Notes: a model not told the origin generated them from the letters alone. Numbered from the stretch's first letter, positions 8,206-17,404 are shown. The stretch: DNA of 64,000 nt from Pseudalkalibacillus hwajinpoensis (GCF_039851965.1 NZ_CP156674.1:3658001-3722000); one strand, 5' to 3'. Numbers and translations are program-made.

Positions 8206-9099
8206 ATGTTAAAAATAGGATCGCACGTTTCAATGAGTGGAGATAAGATGCTCCTTGGTGCTAGTGAAGAAGCTGCTTCATATGACGCTACAACCTTTAT
8301 GATTTATACAGGAGCACCACAGAATACAAGAAGAAAAGCAATTGAAAAGCTTAATATTGAAAAAGGGACGGCACATATGAAAGAACATGGTATGAAGGAT
8401 ATTGTTGTCCATGCTCCTTATATTATAAATATCGGTAACACAACGAAACCAGAGACGTTTCAATTGGGCGTTGATTTTCTGAGATCTGAAATTGAGCGTA
8501 CTCATGCCCTTGGTGCACGCCAAATCGTCTTACATCCAGGAGCTCATGTAGGAGCAGGAGCTGAACAGGGAATTAAGAAAATTATCGAAGGGCTTAATGA
8601 GGTTCTTACAGCGGAGCAGGAAGTTCAAATTGCACTTGAAACAATGGCGGGTAAAGGTTCTGAATGCGGAAGAAGTTTCGAAGAACTTGCCCAAATTATT
8701 GATGGTGTGACACACAACGAAAAGCTTTCTGTTTGTTTTGATACGTGTCATACCCATGATGCAGGATATGACATTGTTAATGATTTTGATGGCGTTCTCG
8801 ATCAATTTGACCGAATTGTTGGTATTGATCGATTAAAAGTTCTCCACGTGAATGATAGTAAAAACGAATGTGGTGCTTCGAAAGACCGCCACGAGAATAT
8901 CGGATTTGGCTATATTGGATTTGACGCGTTGAATAAAGTGATTCACCATGACCAGTTGAAGGAAATTCCTAAAATTCTGGAAACGCCATATGTAGGTGAA
9001 GATAAGAAAAACAAGAAAGCACCTTACAAGCTAGAAATCGAAATGCTCCGCAATCAGAAATTCGACGAAGATCTCAAAAACAAACTCACAGCAATCTAA
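8206..9099 (+). CDS. nfo: Endonuclease IV (AP endonuclease)
   Basis: Cuts DNA 5' to abasic sites and repairs blocked 3' ends; in Bacillus it protects the spore genome. Starting at ATG 8206 the protein has 297 residues, as in B. subtilis Nfo, and begins MLKIGSHVS as the family does. AAAGGA at 8191-8196 fits this start better than the ATG at 8197. Zinc-ligand segments of the TIM barrel are visible: VLHPGAH, IALETMAGKG, CFDTCHTHDAGYD and LHVNDSKN, plus a late YIGFD-type segment. It ends at its own terminator. Confidence 0.95.
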   Translation: MLKIGSHVSMSGDKMLLGASEEAASYDATTFMIYTGAPQNTRRKAIEKLNIEKGTAHMKEHGMKDIVVHAPYIINIGNTTKPETFQLGVDFLRSEIERTHALGARQIVLHPGAHVGAGAEQGIKKIIEGLNEVLTAEQEVQIALETMAGKGSECGRSFEELAQIIDGVTHNEKLSVCFDTCHTHDAGYDIVNDFDGVLDQFDRIVGIDRLKVLHVNDSKNECGASKDRHENIGFGYIGFDALNKVIHHDQLKEIPKILETPYVGEDKKNKKAPYKLEIEMLRNQKFDEDLKNKLTAI

Positions 9100-9100
9100 C

Positions 9101-9124
9101 AAAAAACCGCAATCGCGGTTTTTT
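9101..9124. terminator. Bidirectional terminator between nfo and yqfT
   Basis: Perfect 10-bp stem (9101-9110 with 9115-9124), loop AATC, A-tract before and T-tract after. It serves both convergent genes. Confidence 0.9.
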
Positions 9125-9385
9125 TTACGCATTAAGAAATGAAAGAATCAACTTGTTTACTTTTGAGGCTACGCTCGGGCTTACTTCACGACTAATTTTC
9201 ATCAAAATCCGCTTTCTTTGTTCCTGATTAGAAATATCAATATTTTCTTGCTTCAATATTTGAATGATTTTCTTAGCATCCTTTTCAGTTAGTGTGATGC
9301 CATATTGAGTAGAAAGCTGAAGCAATTCCTCAGTTGTGATACGGTTTAATTTAAAGTTAACCAGTTGAAGCTGTATTGGATTCAT
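9125..9385 (-). CDS. yqfT: DUF2624 protein (YqfT-like)
   Basis: An 86-residue protein of unknown function. It is helical and charged, with no signal peptide or membrane segment. The N-terminus (NPIQLQLVNFKLNRITTEEL) and the location right after nfo match YqfT of B. subtilis. AAAGGAGG stands nine bases before the ATG at 9385, so this is a real gene. It faces nfo across a shared terminator. Confidence 0.8.
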   Translation of the reverse strand: MNPIQLQLVNFKLNRITTEELLQLSTQYGITLTEKDAKKIIQILKQENIDISNQEQRKRILMKISREVSPSVASKVNKLILSFLNA

Positions 9386-9531
9386 GACGATGCCTCCTTT
9401 GCCTATCTCATACTATGCACATTGTTCACTGAGGTGTTCGAAATTCATGTTAATAGAGTTGACGCCTTTATAGATGGTTGAACTTTCTATATAATATTAG
9501 TTAACTATTCCATCTTGCCTAGGGGGGCTTC

Positions 9532-10398
9532 ATGCAAAAAAAACAACATCGAAAAGAAAGTAAGACGCACCTGATTTACAGGCTGTTAATGATTATGATT
9601 GGGGCTTTTCTAGCTGCAGCAGCTATTGAACTATTTTTGGTGCCAAATCAGTTAATCGATGGTGGTATTATTGGTGTTTCACTAATTCTAGATCATCTTA
9701 CCCCATTTAATTTTGCGGTTCTCGTCATTGTTCTAAACATTCCTTTTATGTATTACGGGTACAAACAAATTGGAAAAACATTTGCTTTTTCAACCTTATT
9801 TGGCATTATTGGCCTAGCTGCCTTTGAAACTAAGCTACATCACACTGCTCCATTTACGACAGAGCCCATTCTAGGAACAGTGTTTGGTGGTCTGACATTA
9901 GGTCTTGGTGTCGGGCTAGTTATCCGCCACGGTGGGTCGATGGACGGAACTGAAATACTGGGTATCCTCTTAACTAAGAAAATTCCATTTTCCATCGGAG
10001 AATTCGTAATGTTTACTAATATTTTTATTTTTACATGGGCTGGCTTTGTTTTTAGCTGGGAAAATGCTATGTATTCGGTGATGGCTTATTATATTGCTTT
10101 TAAAACGATTGATACGGTGATCCAGGGGCTGGATGAGACGAAAGCCGTTCTCATTGTATCTGATCATTATGAAGAAATCTCTGACGCGATTCTTGATCGC
10201 CTAGGAAGAGGAACAACAAAGCTTGTAGGAAAAGGTGGTTATACGGATGAAGAGAAAGAGGTCATCTACGTCGTCATTACTCGTCTTGAAGTTACAAAAC
10301 TGAAAAGTGTTATTTATGATATAGACACTCAAGCATTCATTACGATCATGAATACACAAGAAACAAGGGGTGCAAAGTTTAAGTCCCCAATTCATTAG
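9532..10398 (+). CDS. yqfU: YitT-family membrane protein (YqfU-like)
   Basis: A 288-residue integral membrane protein of the YitT/DUF161 family, whose transport substrate is not known. Five or so hydrophobic segments occupy residues 15-180, followed by a soluble C-terminal DUF2179 domain (about 205-280) with KLVGKGGYT and VIYVVITRLE. The start is the ATG at 9532 after a GGGGGG ribosome site. A TATAAT at 9490-9495 could be its -10 element. The position between yqfT and the zinc-uptake region matches B. subtilis yqfU. Confidence 0.87.
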   Translation: MQKKQHRKESKTHLIYRLLMIMIGAFLAAAAIELFLVPNQLIDGGIIGVSLILDHLTPFNFAVLVIVLNIPFMYYGYKQIGKTFAFSTLFGIIGLAAFETKLHHTAPFTTEPILGTVFGGLTLGLGVGLVIRHGGSMDGTEILGILLTKKIPFSIGEFVMFTNIFIFTWAGFVFSWENAMYSVMAYYIAFKTIDTVIQGLDETKAVLIVSDHYEEISDAILDRLGRGTTKLVGKGGYTDEEKEVIYVVITRLEVTKLKSVIYDIDTQAFITIMNTQETRGAKFKSPIH

Positions 10399-10424
10399 AC
10401 TCCCTGATTCAGGGGGCCTTTTTT
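10399..10424 (+). terminator. Terminator of yqfU
   Basis: A short GC-rich hairpin (TCCCTG at 10401-10406 against CAGGGGG from 10410) followed by CCTTTTTT, directly after the stop codon. Confidence 0.65.
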
Positions 10425-10544
10425 CTTAGATCCAAAAGGTAAATAGTGAGCAAAATAGTAAAAAGGTTTTAGAATAACATGATAGGGTATATTCTTAACT
10501 GGTGCTCTCCAGCTTCATAAATACCAGTTGAAAAGGAGTGCAAG

Positions 10545-11282
10545 ATTATCAATTTTATTCAAAACAATCTTAAAAAATCGCTATCAGTACTCTCAGCTAT
10601 TGTTCTAACACTTGTTCTAGCAGTAATTCTCGTTCAATCTCATTTATTTACTGAGCAGGTGGCTGATGCAGAAACTAGAGTAGGGGATTTGGATCATAAA
10701 ACATCACCTATCGATGATCAGGTGAAAACACAGACAGCGTTAACTAAATTAGAAAAAAAGACAGGTTACTCATTGGATGCCGGTTCAGTGAGTGTAGAAG
10801 AATGGAAGAAAGCGAAAGCCTACTCGGAACAATTCTATAAGGACAGCGAAGGAAAGTTCAAAAAGAAATGGGGACTTTTCCTTTCCTATCAGTCGATGAA
10901 AGTAAATATTGATCCAGCCATTGCGTATGAACTTCTTAAAGTAGAGACAGGTAATACGTTTAATCCAGATCTAATCGGTCCGGAAACAAAATATGGACAT
11001 GCTTATGGTATGGCTCAGTTTATGAAAAATACAGCACCCTGGATCGCAGATATGGCAGGTATTGATTATTCTGAGGAAAAGTTATTTGACCCCTATTTCT
11101 CAATGACGCTCTCAGTCACATACCTTGATTTTCTCTATAACAAGTATGATAACTGGGATGAAGCTCTGACAGCTTACAATCGCGGTATTGGTGGCCTGCA
11201 GACTTATGTATCACGAGAAGGTACGCCAAAAAGCAGCTATTCAGAAGAAATTCAGGAGATGGCGAGTCTTCATGAGATGTAA
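10545..11282 (+). CDS. Membrane-anchored lytic-transglycosylase-like protein with probable ATT start
   Basis: Probably cleaves or binds peptidoglycan. The C-terminal ~130 residues are an SLT/lysozyme-like domain: LLKVETGNTF with the putative catalytic glutamate, YGMAQFMKNTA, and LTAYNRGIGG. The first ATG/GTG/TTG in frame is GTG 10659, but it has no ribosome site and would cut off an in-frame hydrophobic segment (SVLSAIVLTLVLAVILV) just upstream. A clear AAGGAG at 10533-10538 stands six bases before the ATT at 10545, in the same frame, giving 245 residues with a short basic N-terminus, one membrane anchor or signal peptide, then the enzyme domain. An in-frame TAA lies upstream near 10518. ATT starts are rare, so this awaits proof. 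Confidence 0.75.
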   Translation: MINFIQNNLKKSLSVLSAIVLTLVLAVILVQSHLFTEQVADAETRVGDLDHKTSPIDDQVKTQTALTKLEKKTGYSLDAGSVSVEEWKKAKAYSEQFYKDSEGKFKKKWGLFLSYQSMKVNIDPAIAYELLKVETGNTFNPDLIGPETKYGHAYGMAQFMKNTAPWIADMAGIDYSEEKLFDPYFSMTLSVTYLDFLYNKYDNWDEALTAYNRGIGGLQTYVSREGTPKSSYSEEIQEMASLHEM

Positions 11283-11327
11283 TTGCCGCTAAATAGCACC
11301 TTCGCTTCTTAGTCAGAAGCGTAAAGA

Positions 11328-11363
11328 AACCCCCACTGGTTATAGGAGACCAGCGGGGGTTTT
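11328..11363. terminator. Bidirectional terminator after the transglycosylase gene and ppk
   Basis: AACCCCC-x-CTGGT (11328-11340) pairs with ACCAG-x-GGGGGTT (11349-11361), followed by TTTTG. A second smaller inverted repeat (CGCTTCT/AGAAGCG) lies at about 11303-11321. Confidence 0.85.
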
Positions 11364-11458
11364 GTAATCCTAGTATCTGTACGTGGTGCTCCAACTAGAA
11401 ATCGGAATATTGACTCAGCTCTTAAACGGTAGTAAATTCTGTTGATAGAAGCATCACG

Positions 11459-13567
11459 TTATAAATTAGAGAAAGGGTTTTGTATCAATTTTTCCTGACT
11501 ATTGATTAATCCGTCGCTCTTCTTCTTTTCGACGTAATGATAAATGCCGTCCGAATCCTGCTCTCGAGCTTTAACATTATCTCTTAGGATAAGGTCAAGA
11601 GTGGCTTTGATTTTTCTTTTTAGGTTCGGCTGAAGAATAGGAAAGAGAATTTCAATCCGTTTATCCATGTTTCTTGTCATCATGTCAGCTGATGAAAGAT
11701 ACATATTTTCTTCACCACTGTGGTGGAAGTAGAAGATACGCGTATGCTCCAGAAACTCGCCAACAATACTTCTAACGCGAATATTGCTACTGATCCCTTC
11801 AATACCAGGACGAAGACAGCAAATGCCTCTAACGATTAGATCAATCGTTACACCTGCCTGTGAAGCTCTGTAGAACTGTACGATTAAGTCTTTATCCGTT
11901 AATGAATTCATTTTGGCAATGATACGTCCTCTACCTGTTTTTTTATGATGCTCAATTTCTGTTTCAATCAAGTGAATAAAAGAATCTTTAATTTCTCCTG
12001 GTGAGATTGAGAAGTAGTACCAATCTGGCTTCGTGCGATATCCACTCAAGTAATTAAAGAAATTTGTTGCGTCTATACCAAGTTTTTGGTTGGAAGTTAT
12101 AAGCCCCATATCCGTATAAACTTTTGCAGTGGCATCATTGTAATTGCCTGTACCAAGATGGACGAAGCGTTGAATAACGTTCCGTTCTTTCCGTACGACG
12201 AGAGTAATTTTGCTATGGGTTTTTAAAGAAGTCATGCCATAGATGACGTTAACTCCTGATTTTTCGAGTTGTTTTGCCCACTGAATGTTATTCTCCTCAT
12301 CAAAGCGAGCCTTTAATTCAACAAGAACGGTAACAAGCTTTCCGTTTTCTGAAGCCTTCGCTAACGCGTTAATAATGGGAGAATCGTCACTAACTCTGTA
12401 TAGTGTTTGTTTAATTGCGAGTACTTTTGGATCATTCGATGCTTGAGTAATAAATTCCACTATTGGATCAAAGGATTCAAAAGGATGATGAAGTAACACA
12501 TCTTTCTTTAAAAGTGTAGAGAAAATCGGTTGATCATTGTTCAAATCTCTAGGGGTTTTTGGAAGTAATTTAGGAAATAAAAGGTGTTCATGTGACGGAC
12601 TTAGCGTTTTATAAAAACCGAAAAGGAATGTGAGGTCAATTGGGCCATCAACCACATAGACATCTTTTTCGTGCAGTTCCAAATTATCAATTAAAAACTT
12701 CGTTGCTTCCTTGTCATTCCAGTCGCGACGAATTTCCAGCCGTACCGCTGATCCCCACTTCCGTTTCTTTAATTCTTCCTCTATGACTTCAAGTAGATCT
12801 CGAGCACCTTCTTCGTGAATCGGAAGGTCTGCATTTCGTGTGATGCGAAATTGTGATGTAGAAATCACACGATAACCTTCGAAAAGTTTGTGGCAATTTT
12901 GGCTAATTACATCCTCAAGTAGAATAAAACAGCGGTTCCCATCATTGGATGGAAGTTCAATAAAACGATCAAGTGCAGGCGGAATTCGTACAATCGCAAG
13001 GTAATTCTCTGAATTACTTTCTCGTTCTTTCTCAAGCATGACAGCAAGATTTAAGGCTTTATTCGGTATGACAGGGAACGGTCGATAAGCATCGATTGCC
13101 ATCGGCGTAAGGCTAGGATATATTTGATTTTCAAAGTGATTCGTTACAAATGAAAGTTGCTCTACTGAAAGGTTCTGTATTTTAAGTAAATGGATGTTCT
13201 CTTCCTTAAGAGAGGGGAACAGTCCATGCGTGAATGTCTCGTACTGACGATTAACTAGCTCATGATTAATACGAAAGATTTCGGAAAGCTGTTCTTTAGG
13301 GGTCAAACCTGCTTTGTTTTCAGGCTTGTTAAACCCAGCAGCAACTTGATCCGTCAACCCGGCGACCCTTACCATGAAAAATTCGTCCAGGTTTGAGCTG
13401 AAAATTGCAAGAAACTTTAATCGTTCTAGTAATGGATTACGTGTATCGATTGCTTCTTCAAGAACTCTTTTATTAAAGCCAAGCCAGCTTAGTTCTCGGT
13501 TGTTATAGTAAGCAGATGATTCAATATTTATTTGGTTGAGGTTATTTTGTGACTTTTCCATAGACAT
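11459..13567 (-). CDS. ppk: Polyphosphate kinase
   Basis: Reversibly polymerises the gamma-phosphate of ATP into inorganic polyphosphate. The 702-residue protein matches the PPK1 layout: N-terminal helical domain with NRELSWLGFN near residue 23, head domain, and two phospholipase-D-like C-terminal domains. KTHSKITLVVRKE carries the histidine that is autophosphorylated, and HLGTGNYND and YLSSADMMTRN are nucleotide-site segments. Two ATGs are close (13567 and 13561); the first is kept because AAAGG lies five bases upstream of it. It follows ppx by 88 bases, so synthesis and breakdown of polyphosphate are encoded together. Confidence 0.96.
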   Translation of the reverse strand: MSMEKSQNNLNQINIESSAYYNNRELSWLGFNKRVLEEAIDTRNPLLERLKFLAIFSSNLDEFFMVRVAGLTDQVAAGFNKPENKAGLTPKEQLSEIFRINHELVNRQYETFTHGLFPSLKEENIHLLKIQNLSVEQLSFVTNHFENQIYPSLTPMAIDAYRPFPVIPNKALNLAVMLEKERESNSENYLAIVRIPPALDRFIELPSNDGNRCFILLEDVISQNCHKLFEGYRVISTSQFRITRNADLPIHEEGARDLLEVIEEELKKRKWGSAVRLEIRRDWNDKEATKFLIDNLELHEKDVYVVDGPIDLTFLFGFYKTLSPSHEHLLFPKLLPKTPRDLNNDQPIFSTLLKKDVLLHHPFESFDPIVEFITQASNDPKVLAIKQTLYRVSDDSPIINALAKASENGKLVTVLVELKARFDEENNIQWAKQLEKSGVNVIYGMTSLKTHSKITLVVRKERNVIQRFVHLGTGNYNDATAKVYTDMGLITSNQKLGIDATNFFNYLSGYRTKPDWYYFSISPGEIKDSFIHLIETEIEHHKKTGRGRIIAKMNSLTDKDLIVQFYRASQAGVTIDLIVRGICCLRPGIEGISSNIRVRSIVGEFLEHTRIFYFHHSGEENMYLSSADMMTRNMDKRIEILFPILQPNLKRKIKATLDLILRDNVKAREQDSDGIYHYVEKKKSDGLINSQEKLIQNPFSNL

Positions 13568-13655
13568 ACCTACCTTTTTAGAACGCTTATCTTTATTCTA
13601 TCAAAAAAGTATTTATGGTGTGGGTTTGTGAGTGTAATGAAATTGTAAAGAATGT

Positions 13656-15191
13656 CTAAATGTTCTGGAAATCAAGCTCTATTTCTATACCATAGGCTCT
13701 TTCCAGATGCTTGACATGTTTTTCGCATTTTTCCTTTTCGAAGACAAAATCCTTATGACACATCACTTTCAAAGTGAATTTATTTTCATGCTTTGAGTTC
13801 ATTAGCTTAACCTGGTCAACGACGTTTCGGTTCGTCGTATTCAAGAAATACGAAAATTTCAGTATCGCACCCAGTTTCTCAAATTGTTCTAATTCATGAT
13901 CCGTAAACCATGTAACGTAAGGCGACACAAAATCTTTAAAGGTTGATTTGTTTTTAAACGATGCAAGTAGAGCAAGAATGATTCGATTTTTATGGTTCAT
14001 ACCATTTAGAGCGGTATTGGATAGAATGTAAAACGTATGCTGACTGACAGATTCGCTTTCAATATGATCACCAAGGTAATTTAATTGTGCTGCTTGCTGT
14101 AAAAAGTTCTGCCATCCAGTAAGGGTTAAATAACCAGCGCTATTAAACTGTTCAGCAAGCAAGAAGGCCGTTTTTTTGAGTGAGGCTATCCTCATGTTGT
14201 TAATGTTGTATTTGACCGATAAAGCTTCAATATTTTTTTCTGTAATATTTGGGAAGCGATCTGTAACTTGATTGGAAATGAGCGTTTCGTAAATATATCC
14301 TTCCCGTAACCCTTTACGGCACATCAAGAATGAAGGAGCTTTTACATAGTGAGTAAATGAAAATATCGCTTGAATAGCCGGGATAATAATGTCTGCGCGT
14401 TCCTTCGATAATCCCTCTACTTTTTTTCGACTACTTAAAGGGTGCTCTTTAAGTTGATTTATAACTCCAAGGATTTCTTCAGAGGGGAATTCATAATGGT
14501 GTATGCCAGAAAGTGGGTATTGACATTGTTTCTGATGGATTTGAGAAAGATTACGTGCGCTTCCTCCAATTCCGACTACACGCAGATTACGCTTTTTAAT
14601 CCAGGGAATTTCCCTGAATTGGTCGCATACGAATTTATTCAGTTTCTCTAATTCTAGAGTCGTAGGTTTATCATTATGGATGAACTCCTGCTGAAGAGTG
14701 AGAGCTCCAAAAGGAAAGCTATGATAATGCTTTATTTTGCGATTTTCCATGTATGTAATTTCCGTACTTCCGCCACCAATGTCAATGGTATAACCTTCCT
14801 CAAGATTCGTCGATTGAATAACGGATAAGTAACCGTAGTAGGCTTCTTCTTTTTCACTTAAAACCGTCATGTGATAGTCGGTTTCTTTTTCCACCATTTT
14901 CACAATCTCATCTCTGTTCTTAGCCTGCCTAATGGCTGCAGTTGCAATGACATTAATAGAACTAAGTTCATAAGAACGTGTTACGGTTTGAAACAGATGC
15001 AGTGTTGTTAAAATTTGGTTAATTCCTTCTTTATTTATTGTATTGTCTTTATCCAAGTATGATCGAAGTCGAGCAGTGTATTTTAAGTTTTGCTCTTCAA
15101 ATAATACATGGTAAGCATTCATTTTATAAATAACAAGTCGGATCGTATTGGAACCTATATCAATCACGGCATAGTATGGTTGTTGTGACAC
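13656..15191 (-). CDS. ppx: Exopolyphosphatase (Ppx/GppA family)
   Basis: Releases phosphate from the ends of polyphosphate chains; the family also hydrolyses pppGpp. The 511-residue protein has the ASKHA-type N-terminal domain with AVIDIGSNTIRLV (residues 8-20), the second phosphate-loop segment TIDIGGGSTEI near 138, and VVGIGGSARNL near 205. The C-terminal half is an all-helical HD-like extension as in long Ppx proteins. Translation starts at GTG (15191) with AAAGGA eight bases upstream. It is the first gene of the ppx-ppk pair and is divergent from the zinc operon. Confidence 0.93.
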   Translation of the reverse strand: MSQQPYYAVIDIGSNTIRLVIYKMNAYHVLFEEQNLKYTARLRSYLDKDNTINKEGINQILTTLHLFQTVTRSYELSSINVIATAAIRQAKNRDEIVKMVEKETDYHMTVLSEKEEAYYGYLSVIQSTNLEEGYTIDIGGGSTEITYMENRKIKHYHSFPFGALTLQQEFIHNDKPTTLELEKLNKFVCDQFREIPWIKKRNLRVVGIGGSARNLSQIHQKQCQYPLSGIHHYEFPSEEILGVINQLKEHPLSSRKKVEGLSKERADIIIPAIQAIFSFTHYVKAPSFLMCRKGLREGYIYETLISNQVTDRFPNITEKNIEALSVKYNINNMRIASLKKTAFLLAEQFNSAGYLTLTGWQNFLQQAAQLNYLGDHIESESVSQHTFYILSNTALNGMNHKNRIILALLASFKNKSTFKDFVSPYVTWFTDHELEQFEKLGAILKFSYFLNTTNRNVVDQVKLMNSKHENKFTLKVMCHKDFVFEKEKCEKHVKHLERAYGIEIELDFQNI

Positions 15192-15270
15192 GATGAAAAT
15201 CCTTTCTGAGTCGAAATTTTCTTTTAATTATACACGAAAAGAAGGAGGGTAAGGAAACATGATAAGGAAA

Positions 15271-15307
15271 TTTACAAATTGCGACGATATAGGGTATACT
15301 ATATACT
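15271..15307 (+). promoter_or_regulatory. Promoter of the znuC-znuB-zur operon
   Basis: Two overlapping sigma-A-like options: TTTACA 15271-15276 with TATACT 15295-15300 (18-bp spacer), or TTGCGA 15279-15284 with TATACT 15302-15307 (17-bp spacer). Either places transcription start inside the Zur box that follows. Confidence 0.65.
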
Positions 15308-15308
15308 G

Positions 15309-15331
15309 TAAATCGTAATCATTCTTAATAA
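15309..15331. promoter_or_regulatory. Zur box (zinc-responsive operator)
   Basis: TAAATCGTAAT-C-ATT at 15309-15323 matches the left half and centre of the known Bacillus Zur box (AAATCGTAATNATTACGATTT). The right half is degenerate. It lies just downstream of the -10 and upstream of znuC, so zinc-loaded Zur would block transcription of an operon that encodes Zur itself. Confidence 0.75.
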
Positions 15332-15347
15332 ATGGCGGGTTTTAATT

Positions 15348-16124
15348 ATGACAAATTCGAACAATATCATAGATCTTCAAACTATCTCCTTTCATTATGG
15401 AGATAGTTATGTTCTTGAAGATATCACTTTTTCTATTCCGAAAGGGGCTTTTGTGGGGCTTGTAGGACCAAACGGTTCTGGGAAATCCACTTTAATTAAA
15501 ATCATTTTTGGTCTTCTTAAGCCTCAAAAAGGACATGTGCATATTTTTGGTAAAAAAATCAATAAGTTTCATGACTGGAGTAAGATTGGTTATGTTTCTC
15601 AGAAAGCCAATAGCTTCAATTCAGGCTTTCCAGCTTCTGTGTTTGAAGTCGTGTCAATGGGGTTAACAAGTAAACTCGGGCTATTCAGATTTATGAAGGC
15701 GAGTGATCGAAAAGCTGTCATGGATGCGCTAAAGCTTGTAGGAATGACGGATTTTGCATCAAGTAATATTGGTGAGCTTTCAGGCGGACAGCAACAACGA
15801 GTATTTATTGCAAGAGCGCTTGTTAGTAATCCGGAAATTCTGATTTTAGACGAACCCACCGTAGGTGTTGATGCAAATTCAACAAGTGACTTCTACCAGC
15901 TTCTAGGGAAGCTTAACAGGGAAAATGGAATAACGCTGCTCCTTGTTACACACGATATCGGAACGATTACGGATAAGGTGTCACATGTAGCCTGCTTAAA
16001 CAGGACACTCCATTTCCATGGGGAAACGAAGGAATTCGAACAGTTTAATGATCATGAACTGTCAGGATTTTATGGGCATCATGTTCATGTTTTAAATCAC
16101 GATCATGGTCATGGAGGATTATAA
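15348..16124 (+). CDS. znuC: Zinc ABC transporter, ATP-binding protein
   Basis: Energises zinc (possibly manganese) import together with the permease encoded immediately downstream. The 258-residue ABC protein has Walker A GPNGSGKST (about residues 39-47), signature LSGGQQQR near 144 and Walker B ILILDEP near 164. The C-terminal ten or so residues are His-rich (HHVHVLNHDHGHGG), a feature of zinc-handling proteins. It is the first gene after the Zur box, and the permease start follows its stop with no gap. No solute-binding lipoprotein (ZnuA/AdcA) lies in the operon. Confidence 0.92.
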   Translation: MTNSNNIIDLQTISFHYGDSYVLEDITFSIPKGAFVGLVGPNGSGKSTLIKIIFGLLKPQKGHVHIFGKKINKFHDWSKIGYVSQKANSFNSGFPASVFEVVSMGLTSKLGLFRFMKASDRKAVMDALKLVGMTDFASSNIGELSGGQQQRVFIARALVSNPEILILDEPTVGVDANSTSDFYQLLGKLNRENGITLLLVTHDIGTITDKVSHVACLNRTLHFHGETKEFEQFNDHELSGFYGHHVHVLNHDHGHGGL

Positions 16125-16964
16125 ATGATTCAGGCTTTATGGAAATTTGAGTTTTTACAGAATGCCTTTATGGCTGGAATATTAATTGGCATTATCGCGC
16201 CACTACTTGGTGTGTTTATTGTGGTGAGGAGGCAGGCTCTAATTGCTGATGCACTTTCTCATATTACTCTTGCTGGGATTGCAGCAAGTCTCCTCCTTGG
16301 AAAGTATGTTACCTTCTGGCAGGGAATAAACCCGGTTTACATGGGAATGGGCTTTTCTGCTGTTGGGTCTTTATTCATTGAGCAGCTTCGAAAAGTCTAC
16401 AAGCATTTTGAAGAACTTGCTATTCCGATTACACTTTCGGGTGGGATTGGTTTGAGTGTCGTCTTCCTATCCCTTGCTGATGGGTTTAATTCAGACCTTT
16501 TTAATTATTTGTTTGGAAGTGTTATTGCGATTAGTCGTGGAGATTTATTAACGGTAGCTGTTATCACGGTGGTTGTTATATTGGTAGTCACTATTCTTTA
16601 CAAGGAATTATTTTTTCTATCATTTGATGAAGAGCAAGCGATCGTTTCAGGCATTAGAGGGAAGCTGATTCACTTCATCTTCATATTACTCGTCGCTTTT
16701 GTGATTGCCGTTTCCATGCAAATCGTTGGTGTGTTGCTTGTTTCTGCTTTGATGACAATTCCTGTTGCTGCAAGTATTCGAATAGCGCGAGGGTTTAAAC
16801 AAACAATCGGGTTTTCCATTTTATTTGGTGAGGTAGCCGTTCTTGGTGGATTGGTTCTAGCTTATTATCTCGATATTGCGCCAGGTGGCACAATTGTACT
16901 GTTATCTGCGCTAATCCTTGTAGCCGTTCTTTTATTTAAACAATTAAAGCAAAGGAAATCTTAA
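16125..16964 (+). CDS. znuB: Zinc ABC transporter, permease
   Basis: A 279-residue membrane permease of the metal ABC-3 family. It has about eight hydrophobic segments, including an N-terminal FMAGILIGIIAPLLGVF stretch, the RRQALIADALSHITLAG cytoplasmic loop that contacts the ATPase, and VGVLLVSALMTIPVA. Its ATG directly abuts the znuC stop codon, so the two are translationally coupled. It forms the membrane channel for the ATPase encoded before it. Zinc rather than manganese is inferred from the Zur box and the zur gene in the same operon. Confidence 0.92.
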   Translation: MIQALWKFEFLQNAFMAGILIGIIAPLLGVFIVVRRQALIADALSHITLAGIAASLLLGKYVTFWQGINPVYMGMGFSAVGSLFIEQLRKVYKHFEELAIPITLSGGIGLSVVFLSLADGFNSDLFNYLFGSVIAISRGDLLTVAVITVVVILVVTILYKELFFLSFDEEQAIVSGIRGKLIHFIFILLVAFVIAVSMQIVGVLLVSALMTIPVAASIRIARGFKQTIGFSILFGEVAVLGGLVLAYYLDIAPGGTIVLLSALILVAVLLFKQLKQRKS

Positions 16965-16981
16965 TATAATGAGGTGGAAGC

Positions 16982-17398
16982 GTGAATGTATCTACAGCAT
17001 TGCGAATATTAAAAGACGAAGGGTTTAAGTATACCGAGAAGCGCGAGGATCTTGTGACGCTTTTTGCTAAAGAGAAGAGATATCTTTCAGCAAGAGATGT
17101 TTTGATTCACATGCAAAAAAGCTATCCAGGCATGAGTGTTGATACGATTTACCGCAATTTAACACTTTTTAGGGAGCTGACCATTCTAGAAGAAACAGAA
17201 TGGGATGGAGAGAAGCGCTATCGATTAAGTTGTTCAACAACGAGTCACCATCACCATATCATCTGTCTGGACTGCGGAAAAACACGTCAAATTGAATCAT
17301 GTCCGATGGAAGATATTCCGGTTAGTGATTCTGAATTTCAGGTTACGGGCCATAAGTTTGAAGTATATGGTAAATGCGGAGAGTGTCAGTTCCATTAA
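16982..17398 (+). CDS. zur: Zinc uptake regulator, Fur family
   Basis: Represses zinc-uptake genes when zinc is plentiful. The 138-residue protein has a winged-helix N-terminal domain (about 1-80, with MSVDTIYRNL as recognition-helix region) and a metal-binding dimerisation domain. The structural zinc site is seen as two Cys pairs, CLDCGK near residue 95 and CGECQ near the C-terminus, and sensor ligands likely include the HHHH run near residue 89. Translation starts at GTG 16982 behind GAGGTGG. Being third in an operon with a Zur box, it is autoregulated; in B. subtilis zur is not in the transporter operon. Confidence 0.92.
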   Translation: MNVSTALRILKDEGFKYTEKREDLVTLFAKEKRYLSARDVLIHMQKSYPGMSVDTIYRNLTLFRELTILEETEWDGEKRYRLSCSTTSHHHHIICLDCGKTRQIESCPMEDIPVSDSEFQVTGHKFEVYGKCGECQFH

Positions 17399-17404
17399 AA
17401 TGAA

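Noticed and set aside
10659..11282. GTG 10659 as start of the lytic transglycosylase
   Set aside because: No ribosome site, and it discards an in-frame hydrophobic export segment that follows a good AAGGAG.
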